This document shows positions 8,656 to 19,900 of a DNA stretch of 64,000 nucleotides, piece by piece. The position numbers and the translations under genes were made by a program. The notes beneath the pieces are model-generated. The model saw only the letters and a list, made by a program, of their open reading frames with translations, was not told the origin of the DNA and did no database searches. Each line of letters begins with the position of its first letter. Position 1 is the first letter of the stretch. This DNA is from Balneolaceae bacterium UBA7797 (GTDB taxonomy: Bacteria; Bacteroidota; Rhodothermia; Balneolales; Balneolaceae), in the NCBI GenBank assembly GCA_002480645.1, contig DLCN01000025.1:3492-67491 (forward strand), in the 5' to 3' direction.

Positions 8656-10200
8656 ATGCTAAACAATTTCTTCATGTTCAATATCAATGGTAGAAGATTT
8701 GTGAATGCCATGATATTTATATCATTCATTTCGGGAATAGTAAGTTGGCTTTGGCATCCCTTTGTTTGGTCATTCGTGCTAACTGTCCCGGTCTTTCTTA
8801 TTGGTCTGATCGATATGAATCAAAAGTCGAATACTATTATTCGCAATTTTCCATTTCTGGGACATTTCAGATATCTGTTCCTGAGTATTTCACCTGAAAT
8901 CAGACAATACTTTGTAGAAAGTAACACTGATGGCAAACCTTTTAACAAAAATCAGCGAGATTTTGTAAATAAGCGATCCGAGAAGAAATTCGAAACCCAT
9001 CCTTTTGGCACTGAGTTGGATGTTTACGCGGATCAATATCAATGGGCAGCTCACAGTATATATCCCATCGATAAGAATAAGATACCGCAGCGAACCTTAA
9101 TTGGCGGGGCCGATTGCAAACAGCCCTATGATGCTTCTATTTACAATATCTCCGCAATGAGTTTTGGTTCTCTCAGTGCTGCAGCCGTTCGGGCGTTAAA
9201 CAAAGGAGCTAACATGGGTAGTTTTTACCACAATACCGGTGAAGGCGGTATTTCTGATTACCACCTTGAATTCGGAGCAGATCTGGTTTGGGAAATCGGT
9301 TCCGGGTATTTCGGCTGCCGGAAAGAGGATGGCAACTTTGATCCCGGTCTATTCAAAGAAAAAGCCGGGATGGACTCCGTTAAAATGATTGAGATCAAAC
9401 TATCCCAGGGTGCCAAACCGGGACATGGTGGCGTGTTACCCGCCGCAAAAAACACCAAAGAAATTGCAGATATCCGTGGGGTAGAGCCACACACAAAGGT
9501 TGTTTCCCCTGCTTATCACAAAGCATTTTCCAGTCCGCAGGGATTGCTGCAATTTGTTCAGGAACTCCGTGACCTTTCCGGAGGAAAACCTGTTGGGTTT
9601 AAATTATGCATTGGGAAAGAATCCGAATTTACCGACATCTGTAAATCGATGACTGAAACCGGAATAAAACCCGATTTCATCACTATTGACGGTGGCGAAG
9701 GAGGAACCGGGGCCGCCCCTATCGAATTTTCTGATTCTATAGGTATGCCTTTAGAAGAAGCCTTGGTATTTGTTACCGATACGCTAAATGGTTTTAACCT
9801 GAAAAAAGACATCCATGTTATTGCGAGCGGAAAGATCATAACCGGATTCGACATTATCCGTGCAATGGCTCTTGGCGCCGACCTTTGTAATAGTGCGCGG
9901 GGAATGATGTTTGCGCTGGGGTGTATTCAGGCTCTCAAATGTGATACTAATGAATGCCCAACCGGAATAACCACTCATAATCCAAACCTAACCAGGGGTT
10001 TGGTAGTTTCTGACAAGGCAACACGTGTTGCAAACTTCCAGAGTCAGACTGTTGATGCAGCACAGGAAATACTGGCCGGTATGGGACTATCTAAATTTGA
10101 ACAATTAAACCGGAATCACATTCACAAACGAACCGGTACCGATCAGATCAAAACGTTTGAGGAGATCTTTCCAACCGTAGAAACCGGCGCATACTTTTGA
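8656..10200 (+). CDS. Membrane-anchored FMN-binding glutamate synthase family protein
   Basis: 514 residues. The N-terminus has two likely membrane helices (about 17-37 and 40-58), followed by a glutamate-synthase alpha-subunit-like (GltB central) TIM-barrel domain (about 130-480). Visible signatures include GQ/KPGHGGVLPAAK, FITIDGGEGGTGAAP and a C-x5-C-x4-C cluster at C423, C429 and C434, the spacing that binds the 3Fe-4S cluster in glutamate synthase. No glutamine amidotransferase domain is present, so the protein cannot hydrolyse glutamine itself; it resembles the stand-alone family annotated as glutamate synthase domain 2, whose true reaction is unclear. Unusually for this genome region it has a strong Shine-Dalgarno, GGAGG at 8647-8651. 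Function beyond an FMN/Fe-S oxidoreductase is not supported. Confidence 0.9.
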   Translation: MLNNFFMFNINGRRFVNAMIFISFISGIVSWLWHPFVWSFVLTVPVFLIGLIDMNQKSNTIIRNFPFLGHFRYLFLSISPEIRQYFVESNTDGKPFNKNQRDFVNKRSEKKFETHPFGTELDVYADQYQWAAHSIYPIDKNKIPQRTLIGGADCKQPYDASIYNISAMSFGSLSAAAVRALNKGANMGSFYHNTGEGGISDYHLEFGADLVWEIGSGYFGCRKEDGNFDPGLFKEKAGMDSVKMIEIKLSQGAKPGHGGVLPAAKNTKEIADIRGVEPHTKVVSPAYHKAFSSPQGLLQFVQELRDLSGGKPVGFKLCIGKESEFTDICKSMTETGIKPDFITIDGGEGGTGAAPIEFSDSIGMPLEEALVFVTDTLNGFNLKKDIHVIASGKIITGFDIIRAMALGADLCNSARGMMFALGCIQALKCDTNECPTGITTHNPNLTRGLVVSDKATRVANFQSQTVDAAQEILAGMGLSKFEQLNRNHIHKRTGTDQIKTFEEIFPTVETGAYF

Positions 10201-10287
10201 TTGCACTGTTTATAGAATGTTTTGAAACGAAATTTTTTTCTTATCGTAGCCCTTTACAAATTTCGTGCATAACAACCTTACATCGTC

Positions 10288-11268
10288 TTGCGATTACGTT
10301 CATTTATATATCATTTAATACGGCTAACAGGCATTCTTGCCATTGTTGGGTTTACACTGTTTCCGCCCGTATATGCACACACTTCGGGTATTCATTTCAA
10401 TTCTGACCCTGTAAATAATGAACCTTATAAAACCACTGAATTTACTGTTGATGGCCCGGGAGCACTAAAAGTTTTTACCATATCCGGCAATATTGATGTG
10501 ATCCGGCATTCTGAAGATGGCAAAGTAAAGATTGAACTCTATGTTGACCGGGGCTACGCATTCTGGTCAAATTCAAAAAATCTGGACAACTATCGTATAA
10601 CTATGCTCCAGCGAGGTAATGAGGTGGTTGCCTCGGTGGAGGAAAAATCTAAAGATACCGGTCTTTTCAGTGATCAAATGACCTTCTCTTTCAAGATCTA
10701 TGTTCCCGAACAAATGTCCACCGACCTGAAGACCTACGGCGGGCATATCAGTCTGGATGGTGTAACCGGAAACCACATGATGAAAACCAGTGGCGGTAAT
10801 ATTGATATAGACGAAGTGAAAGGAAAAGTAGCTGCCTACACAGCCGGCGGGAATATCTCTTTTGATGAAGTTAACGGCACCATGTATGCACAGACTGAGG
10901 GCGGAAATATAAATGTGGATGAAGCCCATGGTGAATTTCGGCTTAAACTAAAAGGTGGCGATGTTTTTGCCGATGAGATCTCCGGAACCATGTTGGTACA
11001 ATCTGATGGTGGCGATATCTATGCAACTTTTGAAGATGTTGCACAGGGGATCAGTCTGGTTACAACAGCCGGGGATATTGAAATAGATCTTCCTTCACAC
11101 AACGGCTTCGATCTTACTGCAAATGCAAATAGAATTTATCTGGAGGATGATTCCGACAGCTTTTCGGGCTCAAAGAACACGAAAACTATACATGGAACTT
11201 TAGGGAAAGGTGGAACACCGGTGAGCCTGCAAACACAATTCGGAACTGTAACCATTAACATCGACTAA
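10288..11268 (+). CDS. Exported DUF4097-type beta-repeat protein
   Basis: 326 residues, beginning at TTG because an in-frame stop lies just upstream (10270-10272) and no ATG precedes the signal peptide (residues 1-30, ending PVYA). The mature part is a string of short beta repeats with the pattern GGNI..DEV.G...A.T (roughly residues 150-250), the hallmark of DUF4097/putative adhesin proteins that fold as a beta-solenoid. Family members are found with envelope-stress regulators, but the biochemical role is not known. It is followed 21 nt later by a 7TM-DISM phosphatase gene, so the two are probably cotranscribed. Confidence 0.82.
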   Translation: MRLRSFIYHLIRLTGILAIVGFTLFPPVYAHTSGIHFNSDPVNNEPYKTTEFTVDGPGALKVFTISGNIDVIRHSEDGKVKIELYVDRGYAFWSNSKNLDNYRITMLQRGNEVVASVEEKSKDTGLFSDQMTFSFKIYVPEQMSTDLKTYGGHISLDGVTGNHMMKTSGGNIDIDEVKGKVAAYTAGGNISFDEVNGTMYAQTEGGNINVDEAHGEFRLKLKGGDVFADEISGTMLVQSDGGDIYATFEDVAQGISLVTTAGDIEIDLPSHNGFDLTANANRIYLEDDSDSFSGSKNTKTIHGTLGKGGTPVSLQTQFGTVTINID

Positions 11269-11289
11269 GTACAATCTTTTACCAACGCT

Positions 11290-13389
11290 TTGGGGCGGGT
11301 CAACACACATACAAAGGTTGATGCAGGCATATATTTTGTTCTGCTCACTCTTACTCTTTCATTGGGAGTGTACGAGAAGACTTATGCCCAAACGGATCCG
11401 GCTGTGGTCACTATTTCTAAAGCCGATTTAGATCCTCAAGACCAAACCATATACATTGCTGATACATGGAAATTCATGCCCGGCGACAATAAAGTATGGG
11501 CGGACCCAACCCTTCCCGATTCATCCTGGCAATATGTAAGTACCTATCTGGGTAGTTCCGAACTACCATTCATCGACTGGGAAGGCATTGGGTGGTTCCG
11601 TCTACATGTAAAAGCAGACAGCAGTTTGATTGGCTATCCACTCGCGCTCATCATTGAACAACATAATGGTGCCTCCGAAATTTATTGGGATGGCAAATTA
11701 CTCTACGCTCTGGGTGAGGTTGGAACCACCGTTCAGGATTATCTTCCCTATCAGGATCGGCAACCACGATCCATTATTTTTGAAGATACCACAAGTCATG
11801 TGCTGTCGGTTCGCTTTGCAAATTTTGACACTAAAACTTATAGCGATCTGGGTTTTACATCGGGGTTTCGCTTCTTTTTTGGAGACATGAATCATCACGT
11901 TGCAAAGATCATCGATGAAGACACCGGGTATCTTTGGCTGCGCCGCTTCTTCATGGGATTATTATTGGCATTTACCATTATCCATTCATTACTCTTCGGA
12001 TTCTATCCTCAGGAAAAAAGAAATCTGTATTTCGCACTTTTCACCGGATTTTTAACCATTCTCACCTATACCATTTTAAAAACTGACCTGAGTTATTCTC
12101 CGATCGCAGCTTTGCGGTATTACCAGCTTTCGCTTATTGTGTGGGTGCTTACCTCCGTATATGCACTTCGGTTTGCGTATAGCCTGTTTTATAAAAAAGT
12201 GCCCGGGATCTACTGGTTCTTTTTTGGTACCGGTTTTACTATTGCCATAGGCTCCTGGTTCAATACCCAATATTTCAGTTTTATTCGTGAGTTGTTTGTA
12301 TTTATCTCGGTGCTGGAAATATTCAGGATCCTCATCGTCTCATTCTTCAGAAAAAGAGAGGGTATATGGTTAATAGGCTCTGGACTGATCCTTTTTGCCG
12401 CCGGAATTCTATACACTATCCTGGCTAATCTTGATATTGTTTCAGGTGATCCGGTACTGGGAAATTTATATGGAGCCACCGGTCTTATTCTTGGCATGTC
12501 GATCTATTTATCCAGAGAATTTGCTCACATCAACCGAAGCCTGAAAGATAAACTCAGGGAAGTAAATGAACTCTCTGAAAAAGCATTGGAACAGGAGCGC
12601 ATCAGTAAACAAAAAGAACTGGAACGAAAGTTACTGGCCGCTGAAAATGATCGTAAATCGGCTGAACTGGAAAAGGCGCGGGCTTTACAATTATCCATGT
12701 TGCCCAAAAAATTGCCGGAATGTGATTTTTGGGATATTGATGTATTTATGCAAACCGCTCAGGAAGTGGGTGGTGATTTTTATGATTTTGTACTCAACAC
12801 AGATGGATCAAAAACGATTGCTCTGGGAGATGCAACAGGCCATGGAATGAAATCAGGAATTGTGGTTGCCACAGCAAAAAGTTATTTCCACACCCTGGCC
12901 GGAGAGCAGAACATTGTTAACCTGCTTCGAAAGATGTCGGAAGGCATAAAAAACATGGACCTGCGAATGATGTATATGAGTATGTTATTTATGAGATTTG
13001 AGGGACATCACATAGAGTATACTTCGGCAGGTATGCCACCAGTTTTGCATTATAAGGCAATAGAACAAGCAATTCAGGTACACCTGGTCAAGGGTTTACC
13101 TTTAGGTGGTAACCCGGATTTCCCCTATCAAAAACAAACTATTGAAGCTCAACCGGGCGATGCCTTCTTATTAATGAGCGATGGATTGATGGAACTATTT
13201 AATACCGATCGTGAAATGTTGGGGATGTCCGTTATCTCATCCATATTCAAAGAAAATGCGCACAAATCTGTTTCAGATATTCTTGATGCTTTGAAAACTC
13301 TTGCGGATGGCTGGGCAGGTGAAGATATTCAGCAAGACGACATCACCTTAATGGTACTGAAAGCAAAAGATACTAAGGTTCAAAAATAA
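11290..13389 (+). CDS. 7TM-DISM receptor fused to a SpoIIE-type PP2C phosphatase
   Basis: 699 residues from TTG. A signal peptide (to about 34, ending YAQ) precedes an extracytoplasmic jelly-roll sensor region (about 45-200, SSWQYVSTYLGSSELPF), seven membrane segments (about 210-410), a coiled coil (about 415-470, rich in E and K) and a C-terminal SpoIIE phosphatase domain (about 480-690) with the metal-site signatures GGDFYDF, GDATGHG and QQDDITLMVL. Such proteins sense an outside ligand, probably a carbohydrate, and dephosphorylate an anti-sigma-factor antagonist or similar serine-phosphorylated partner. No anti-sigma or antagonist gene is next to it, so its partner is unknown. Located 21 nt after the DUF4097 gene and 58 nt before an outer-membrane protein gene. 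Confidence 0.9.
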   Translation: MGRVNTHTKVDAGIYFVLLTLTLSLGVYEKTYAQTDPAVVTISKADLDPQDQTIYIADTWKFMPGDNKVWADPTLPDSSWQYVSTYLGSSELPFIDWEGIGWFRLHVKADSSLIGYPLALIIEQHNGASEIYWDGKLLYALGEVGTTVQDYLPYQDRQPRSIIFEDTTSHVLSVRFANFDTKTYSDLGFTSGFRFFFGDMNHHVAKIIDEDTGYLWLRRFFMGLLLAFTIIHSLLFGFYPQEKRNLYFALFTGFLTILTYTILKTDLSYSPIAALRYYQLSLIVWVLTSVYALRFAYSLFYKKVPGIYWFFFGTGFTIAIGSWFNTQYFSFIRELFVFISVLEIFRILIVSFFRKREGIWLIGSGLILFAAGILYTILANLDIVSGDPVLGNLYGATGLILGMSIYLSREFAHINRSLKDKLREVNELSEKALEQERISKQKELERKLLAAENDRKSAELEKARALQLSMLPKKLPECDFWDIDVFMQTAQEVGGDFYDFVLNTDGSKTIALGDATGHGMKSGIVVATAKSYFHTLAGEQNIVNLLRKMSEGIKNMDLRMMYMSMLFMRFEGHHIEYTSAGMPPVLHYKAIEQAIQVHLVKGLPLGGNPDFPYQKQTIEAQPGDAFLLMSDGLMELFNTDREMLGMSVISSIFKENAHKSVSDILDALKTLADGWAGEDIQQDDITLMVLKAKDTKVQK

Positions 13390-13447
13390 CTCGTAACATC
13401 CATGGCAATGGGCCGTATGGTGCCCCTGTTAATTTATTATCCGGATC

Positions 13448-14884
13448 ATGACTAAAAGGGTTTTATTCTTATTTCTTTGCTTTTTTGTGGCAGGCACTTC
13501 GCTGCTCATGGCTCAATCTGAACCGGATGAGACTGATGACCCTTTTAAAAACAGTCCCTTCTTTTCTAAACCCATTGATGAACTGATTGGCAACGAGAAA
13601 CGTGATCAACCCGAAGAACCTGATGAAGAGGAGAAAGACGACGAAGGCTACCAACATCGCGCCAAAACCAGATATGTAACCCGAATTAATAATGAAGGTC
13701 TGGATTTTGGTGGCTTCTTTGAATCCGGTCCTTACACGTCTAACGAGTTGTATGCGGCTTACCCCATCCTTCCCATGGTACATTTTAACCGGGTTGACGG
13801 TGTTTTTCTGGGAATCCGCGAAGAACGGATGCAGTGGTATAGCTATAATCACTTCTTTGATATAGTTAATCTCCATCCAACCGGGATGATCGGGTATTCT
13901 TTTGGTCAGGATGAATGGCAATATGAAGCCGGTTTGGAACGCTATTTCGGCCATAAAAAACACCTCATACTTGGTGGTGGCATTTATAATGCAACCAGCA
14001 CCGACGATTATTGGCGAATGGGCCTGATGGAAACCTCATTAAGTGCTGTTTTTGCAGGTTATGATTACCTGGATTATTACAAACAGGAAGGTTGGGGATT
14101 ATATGCACTGGCCCGCACCACCAATTACTTTGAAGGCGGCGTTTCCTTCAATCAGAATACCTTTAGCAGTCTGGAACAATCCACCGATTATCATATGTTT
14201 GGTAAAAATGATTTTTACCGACCGAACCCGGCCGTTGATTATTTCTTCGGTACTCCGGTAGACTCCATAGATGTTGCAGGTTTAACTCTGTCGGCCGCAT
14301 TCAATCCTAAACACATCATACTTCTTCCAAGATTTACATTCTCACTTTCCGGTGTGATGGAGATCGCAGATCCTGAATACGGGATCAGTGATTATACTTA
14401 CACCAAATACTTAACTGAATTCATTTCTTATTTGAATTTTGAACCCGGTGCTGTCTTAAAATATCGATTACGTGCAGGCAGTATTACCGGTGAAGCGCCG
14501 GAAATGAAGGAATTCCATTTGGGAGGTCCCGGTTCTTTACGGGCGCAACCCTACAAATCTCTACCTTTGAATAGTGATGGTGGCAATAAAATGTTACTCA
14601 GCAATGCCGAGATCCAGTTTGGCTCTGGTGGATATTGGAATGATGGCTGGATCGATTTAGATGATTTTTATCTAAGTTTCTTTCTGGATTCCGGATGGAC
14701 TTCGTATTACTCCGGTGAAAATGAAAATCCTTTAGATGGCTTTTCTGAGTTTTCAGTTTCCAAAATGGAACACAGTGGAGGTATTGGGCTTGGCACCAAT
14801 TCTATTCGTGCAGAGGTGGCCTGGGATCTAAACCAAACTAGCAGAGCCCCCATACTCTGGATCCGGTTTAATCCTACTTTCTAA
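13448..14884 (+). CDS. Omp85/BamA-like outer-membrane beta-barrel protein
   Basis: 478 residues with a signal peptide (1-22, ending LMAQ), then an acidic low-complexity linker (about 30-70, EEPDEEEKDDEG) and a region of alternating beta strands to a C-terminal residue Phe (NPTF). The segment HLGGPGSLRAQPYKS near residue 356 matches the conserved loop-6 region of the Omp85 surface-antigen barrel. POTRA domains are absent or replaced by the short acidic region, so it is a barrel-only member and not the BAM core protein. Substrate or partner is unknown. It follows the 7TM-DISM phosphatase on the same strand and ends convergently with typA. Confidence 0.75.
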   Translation: MTKRVLFLFLCFFVAGTSLLMAQSEPDETDDPFKNSPFFSKPIDELIGNEKRDQPEEPDEEEKDDEGYQHRAKTRYVTRINNEGLDFGGFFESGPYTSNELYAAYPILPMVHFNRVDGVFLGIREERMQWYSYNHFFDIVNLHPTGMIGYSFGQDEWQYEAGLERYFGHKKHLILGGGIYNATSTDDYWRMGLMETSLSAVFAGYDYLDYYKQEGWGLYALARTTNYFEGGVSFNQNTFSSLEQSTDYHMFGKNDFYRPNPAVDYFFGTPVDSIDVAGLTLSAAFNPKHIILLPRFTFSLSGVMEIADPEYGISDYTYTKYLTEFISYLNFEPGAVLKYRLRAGSITGEAPEMKEFHLGGPGSLRAQPYKSLPLNSDGGNKMLLSNAEIQFGSGGYWNDGWIDLDDFYLSFFLDSGWTSYYSGENENPLDGFSEFSVSKMEHSGGIGLGTNSIRAEVAWDLNQTSRAPILWIRFNPTF

Positions 14885-14922
14885 ACTCCTCAGCTGGTTC
14901 TGCTTAGCCGTTTGAATAAAAA

Positions 14923-14971
14923 AAGTCAGTTAATGATACCGCTCATCTCAAAGCAATACACTAACCGACTT
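14923..14971. terminator. Possible bidirectional terminator between the barrel gene and typA
   Basis: AAGTCAGTTA (14923-14932) pairs with TAACCGACTT (14962-14971) with one mismatch across a 29-nt loop; a run of seven A residues precedes the left arm, which would give a U-tract on the minus strand. It sits between two convergent genes. The long loop makes it only moderately convincing. Confidence 0.4.
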
Positions 14972-14995
14972 CCCTAAATGTTTTTGATAAAATAA

Positions 14996-16816
14996 TTATG
15001 CGTTCGTTTTCTTTTTCTCTTCGCGTTTTCTTTCGTTGTGATCCAGAAATTTCTTACGAATACGAAGACTTTTTGGTGTAACCTCAAGTAGTTCGTCGTT
15101 GGCAATAAACTCAATACATTCTTCCAGACTCATTTTCTTCGCCTGAGAGATCTTAACTGAATCAGCAGTCTGAGTTGCCCGGTGGTTAGTAAGGTTCTTC
15201 TTCTTAGCCACGTTCACGATCATATCATCGGTTCGGTTATTCAACCCAACTACTTGTCCCATATAAACCGGATCGCCCGGTTCTACAAAAAACTGACCAC
15301 GGTCCTGAACACCTTCCAAAGCGTATCCGGTCACATCACCTTGCTCTAATGCAATCAATGCTCCGCGATTACGACCAGGAATTTCACCTGCAAATGGTTC
15401 ATACGAATCAAACTGCTGGTGCATAATTCCGGTACCCCGAGTTTCAGTCAACATTTCACCACGGAATCCGATCAAACCACGGGATGGAACTCTGAATTCG
15501 ATACGGTTATTTTCCCCTTCCTGACTCATTCCCTGCATGATACCTTTTCGTTTCTGAAGGTTATCGATCACCCGATTACTGTAGTCGGTATGAACATCCA
15601 CGATCACCTCCTCAACAGGCTCATGAATCACTCCGTCAACATCCTGCATTAATACTTCAGGCCTGGAAACTGCAAATTCATATCCTTCGCGGCGCATGGT
15701 CTCAATCAAAATGGCCATTTGAAGTTCACCTCTCCCGGATACCTTGAACACATCCGGACTTTCAGTCGCTTCTACTTTCATTGCTACATTGGTACGAACT
15801 TCACGTTCCAGACGGTCTTTGATCATGTTTGAAGTAACATAATCCCCTTCTTTACCGGCAAATGGAGAGTTATTTACCCGGAAATACATAGCGATGGTTG
15901 GCTTGTCAAGATCCACATATTCCAGCGGAGTCGGGTCGACTGTTGCAGCTAACGTGTCCCCAATATTTACGGTATCGTATCCGGCGAGCGCCACAATATC
16001 GCCTGCATAAGCTTCATCAACCGGCTCGCGCTGTAATCCATTAAAGGTAAAGAGTTTGGTAGCGCGACCTTTCATTTTAACTTCGCCACGGCCGCTAACC
16101 AATGCCACTTCCTGATTTAGTTTAACGCGACCCTGTTCAATTCTACCCACGGCAATCCGGCCTACATAATCGTTCCAATCGATACTGCTAACCAACATTT
16201 TGAACGGCTCATCCACAGGTTGGTGAGGTTCAGGCACATGATTAACGATGGTATCCATCAATGGTTCCAGACTCTCGCCTTCATCTTCCAGATGCAATTT
16301 GGCGATACCATCACGAGCAACCGCATACAAGGTTGGGAAATCAAGCTGATCGTGGTTGGCGTCCAACATCACAAAAAGATCAAAGATCTCATCAAGTACT
16401 GCATCCGGTCGGGCATCCTTACGGTCGATCTTGTTGATCACCACAATTGGTTTATATCCCAGACTAAGTGATTTTCGGAGTACGAACTTGGTTTGAGGAA
16501 GCGGTCCTTCGGCAGCATCCACCAGCAGAATTACACCATTCACCATTTTCAGGATACGTTCCACTTCACCACCGAAATCGGCGTGACCGGGAGTATCCAC
16601 AATATTGATCTTAGTTCCTTTCCACTGTACAGCGGTGTTTTTAGAACTAATGGTAATACCACGTTCTTTTTCAAGATCGCCGGAATCCATTACCCGTTCT
16701 TCTACCTCCTGATTTTCACGGAAGGTTCCGCTCTGTTTCAGGATCTGATCTACCAAAGTAGTTTTGCCATGATCTACGTGAGCAATGATGGCGATATTTC
16801 GAAGTTCTTGTTGCAT
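14996..16816 (-). CDS. typA: GTPase TypA/BipA
   Basis: 606 residues starting at the ATG at 16814-16816 (MQQELRNIAIIAHVDHGKTT). An upstream in-frame TTG at 16868-16870 would add 18 residues before the invariant N-terminus and is rejected. The G1 motif AHVDHGKTT, G3 DTPGHADFGGEV and G4 NKIDR are intact, followed by EF-Tu domain II, EF-G-like III and V domains and the TypA-specific C-terminal domain ending in a lysine/glutamate-rich tail. TypA is a ribosome-binding translational GTPase needed for 50S assembly and stress growth, especially in the cold. Monocistronic, converging with the Omp85-like gene. Confidence 0.97.
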   Translation of the reverse strand: MQQELRNIAIIAHVDHGKTTLVDQILKQSGTFRENQEVEERVMDSGDLEKERGITISSKNTAVQWKGTKINIVDTPGHADFGGEVERILKMVNGVILLVDAAEGPLPQTKFVLRKSLSLGYKPIVVINKIDRKDARPDAVLDEIFDLFVMLDANHDQLDFPTLYAVARDGIAKLHLEDEGESLEPLMDTIVNHVPEPHQPVDEPFKMLVSSIDWNDYVGRIAVGRIEQGRVKLNQEVALVSGRGEVKMKGRATKLFTFNGLQREPVDEAYAGDIVALAGYDTVNIGDTLAATVDPTPLEYVDLDKPTIAMYFRVNNSPFAGKEGDYVTSNMIKDRLEREVRTNVAMKVEATESPDVFKVSGRGELQMAILIETMRREGYEFAVSRPEVLMQDVDGVIHEPVEEVIVDVHTDYSNRVIDNLQKRKGIMQGMSQEGENNRIEFRVPSRGLIGFRGEMLTETRGTGIMHQQFDSYEPFAGEIPGRNRGALIALEQGDVTGYALEGVQDRGQFFVEPGDPVYMGQVVGLNNRTDDMIVNVAKKKNLTNHRATQTADSVKISQAKKMSLEECIEFIANDELLEVTPKSLRIRKKFLDHNERKREEKKKTNA

Positions 16817-16980
16817 TGAGTTTGTTTTCTGAAAAATTCGCAGCCCTAAATATACAGCTATTTTGAACAAAGTATGATTATGAATTCAATAATTATTCTT
16901 AACGAATTGAAATATAAAATTCCCCACTTGTACCACTTACTTTTTTTGATTTCTTTGATTCAGTAAAAGTATTCAGGTAC

Positions 16981-19900
16981 TTGGGATCAATACACAACAT
17001 ATCGGGACTTTATTTTTTATTTCTCCTATTGTTAGTAGATGCAAATTCTGCTTTTGCGCAACTCAAGAACGAATCCGGCCGTCCCTTTTATACCATTTAT
17101 GAAAGTGAGGATTATCGGGCCACTCCTCAAAACTGGGCAATAGAACAAGATTCAACCGGTAGAATTTTTATAGCGAATAATGCCGGAGTACTAAGGTTTG
17201 ATGGCTACAACTGGGACATCGCACGTAGTTTAAATGGCAACCTGATCAGATCGTTGGAAAAAGCTCCCGATGGCACCATTTATTTTGGCGGAGAAGGTGT
17301 TTTTGGAAGAATAGGAGCCGACACAACAGGAAACACCATTCTTATCTCACTACTTGATTTGGTTCCTGAAAACTACCGTGATTTTACCGATATCTGGAAC
17401 ATTGTAAGTACTCCTTCAGGGGTGTATTTCCAGGCTCATGAAGCACTATTCTACCTTCGTGATAACAGGATTGAGGTGCTTTGGCAAAAAAATAGCAATG
17501 AGAGTGGTGGAAATATTTTAAACGTTGGGGCACAAATCTTCTACCAGAAAACTAACGAAGGGGTATTCGTTATTAATGGCACAGAGATGGAGCCGATAGC
17601 GGGATTTGAATCCTTTCCCCACAGAATTGCGGGTATCATTAAAAAGCAAAACAATGAGCTTCTGATACTTACTGTTGATCAGGGACTTTACTTGTTTAAC
17701 GGAGACTCAATTAAACCCATTAACTCTGAAATTAGTGAGAAACTGAAATTGGCAACCTGCTACAAAGTGCTAACACTTAGTAGCGGAAATATTGCGATTT
17801 CTACGATCTATGATGGATTATATGTGATCAATGAACAGGGAGAATATGTTAACTCGATTAACCTGAACGAATCTGCAAATACCGGGTTATTCGAAGACCA
17901 GACGCATGGCCTTTGGGTTGCTTTGGGGAATGGGGTTGCCAGACTTGAGTTGGAATCACCGCTTTCTAAATTTGATGAAGATGCCGGACTAAACGGATTT
18001 ATTAACGATGTGATTCGTTTTAAAGGCGATATATATGCGGCCAACCTGAATGGCATTCATAAGCTGGTAACTGCTGATCTGGAACCCGCATACTTTACTC
18101 AGATTGAAGGTTCTCAGGCCCATACACTGGCTTTATCTGCCACTGAGGACTATTTGCTGATGGGTACAACAAGAGGTGTGTTTGTGTACGATGGGAAAAC
18201 TGTTACCTCCATTACTCCCAGAATGCTGATCGTGGATATTATCCCTTCAAAATTCAGGGAAGACATGTTTTTTGTTGTTACTGAAAATGGATTTCGAACA
18301 CTCACAAAAACTTCAGGCGGCTGGTCACTCGAAAACCCGGTTACTGATTTTTTACCTTATCCATTTACTGTGCTGGAAACAGCAGACAGCACTTTATGGG
18401 TGGGACAGACATCAGAAATCACAAAAGTCAGAGATTTGTATTCCGGGGATGAGCCGGTTACAACCACCTATTCGGCGGATGAAATTCTTTCCGATCGTGT
18501 CGAGAAATACATTTACCCCATCCAATTCCATGATCTGATACTATTTGGAACTCCAAAAGGTGTCTATCAATTAGACGAAAACTCAGGAGAATTTATCCCG
18601 GATTCTTCATTCGGGATCAAATACGCAGCGCCGGGTCGGGATGTTTATCTGGCAGAATCGTTATCCGATACCACCTGGTACATCCGATCATTTTTGAATG
18701 AGTTATTAACTCAAAGTGCCGATTCAGCTTTCACCTGGGATGAAATCTCGTTATTACGCATGCCTGAAGGAACAACTAACAACGTCTATTACGATCCTGA
18801 AGGAGTTTTATGGTTAAGTACCTGGAATGGTTTATTCCGCTACGATTTTAATCGTACAATGGAGAGAAAAACGCAGCAAAAGGCCCATATCCATCATGTG
18901 TATGAAACCCATAAAGATTCCCTTATCTACGGCGGACATTCCGAAGAGCTATTCCCGGAACCTGTTTTAACGTATTATGAAAACAGCGTTCGTTTCCAAT
19001 ATGGTTTACCTCATTTTGATGCGCTCGGCGAAAACCAGTTTTCCTACAGAATGATTGGAGCCGAAGATTCCTGGAGTCGCTGGACAAAAGAAACCCAAAA
19101 AGATTACACAAATCTAGACCCCGGCACGTATACTTTCGAGATAAAAGGAAAGAATTTGTACCGCGTAGATAGTATTCCTGCACGTTTCACATTCACTATT
19201 CTCCCTCCCTGGTACCTCACTAACTGGGCAAAAACTGTATATCTAATTCTAGCATCCGGGTTTATCGGGTTGATCGCATTTGTAGTTTCTAAGATACGAA
19301 CGAAGCGACTGGAAGAACGAAATCTACAGCTGGAAGCTGAAGTTGCAGCCAGAACATCAGAAATTGCTGCACAAAAGAAAATGATTGAGGAAAGCCTGGC
19401 TGAAAAAGAAGTTCTTCTAAAAGAGATTCATCACCGGGTAAAGAATAACCTTCAAATAATTTACAGCCTCTTAAATTTACAGAAGGAATCTATCACGGAT
19501 GAAAAAGTACTGGACGCTATTAAAACCGGTCAGTCGAGAATTCGCAGTATGAGTATGATCCATGAGATATTATATCAAAATGATGACCTGAAACGTGTGG
19601 AACTGGCGCCCTATCTAAAAAACCTGGTTCGTCATATCGAGCAGTCTTACCAAAAAGAAGAAGTACGCACAGCGTTTGACATGGAACCCTGCGAGGTGGA
19701 TTTGAATGTGGCCATTCCGCTCGGACTAACCGTGAATGAAGTGGTTACAAATGCATTCAAGCACGCATTTAAAGGCAAAAAAAATGGCCTTCTAAGTATC
19801 TCTGCTTCTGTTAAAGAGGGCCTTCTAAGATTGGTAATTAAAGACAACGGGCCCGGATTTGACATGGATCATGAACCAGTTCAGCAGGATGAAACGCTGG

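Noticed and set aside
10197..10406. 69-codon frame overlapping the DUF4097 gene start
   Set aside because: Different frame over the signal-peptide region of a clearly better-supported gene; no features of its own.
16817..16870. 18-codon N-terminal extension of TypA from TTG
   Set aside because: The family begins at the MQQELRNIAII segment; the upstream stretch is leader sequence.
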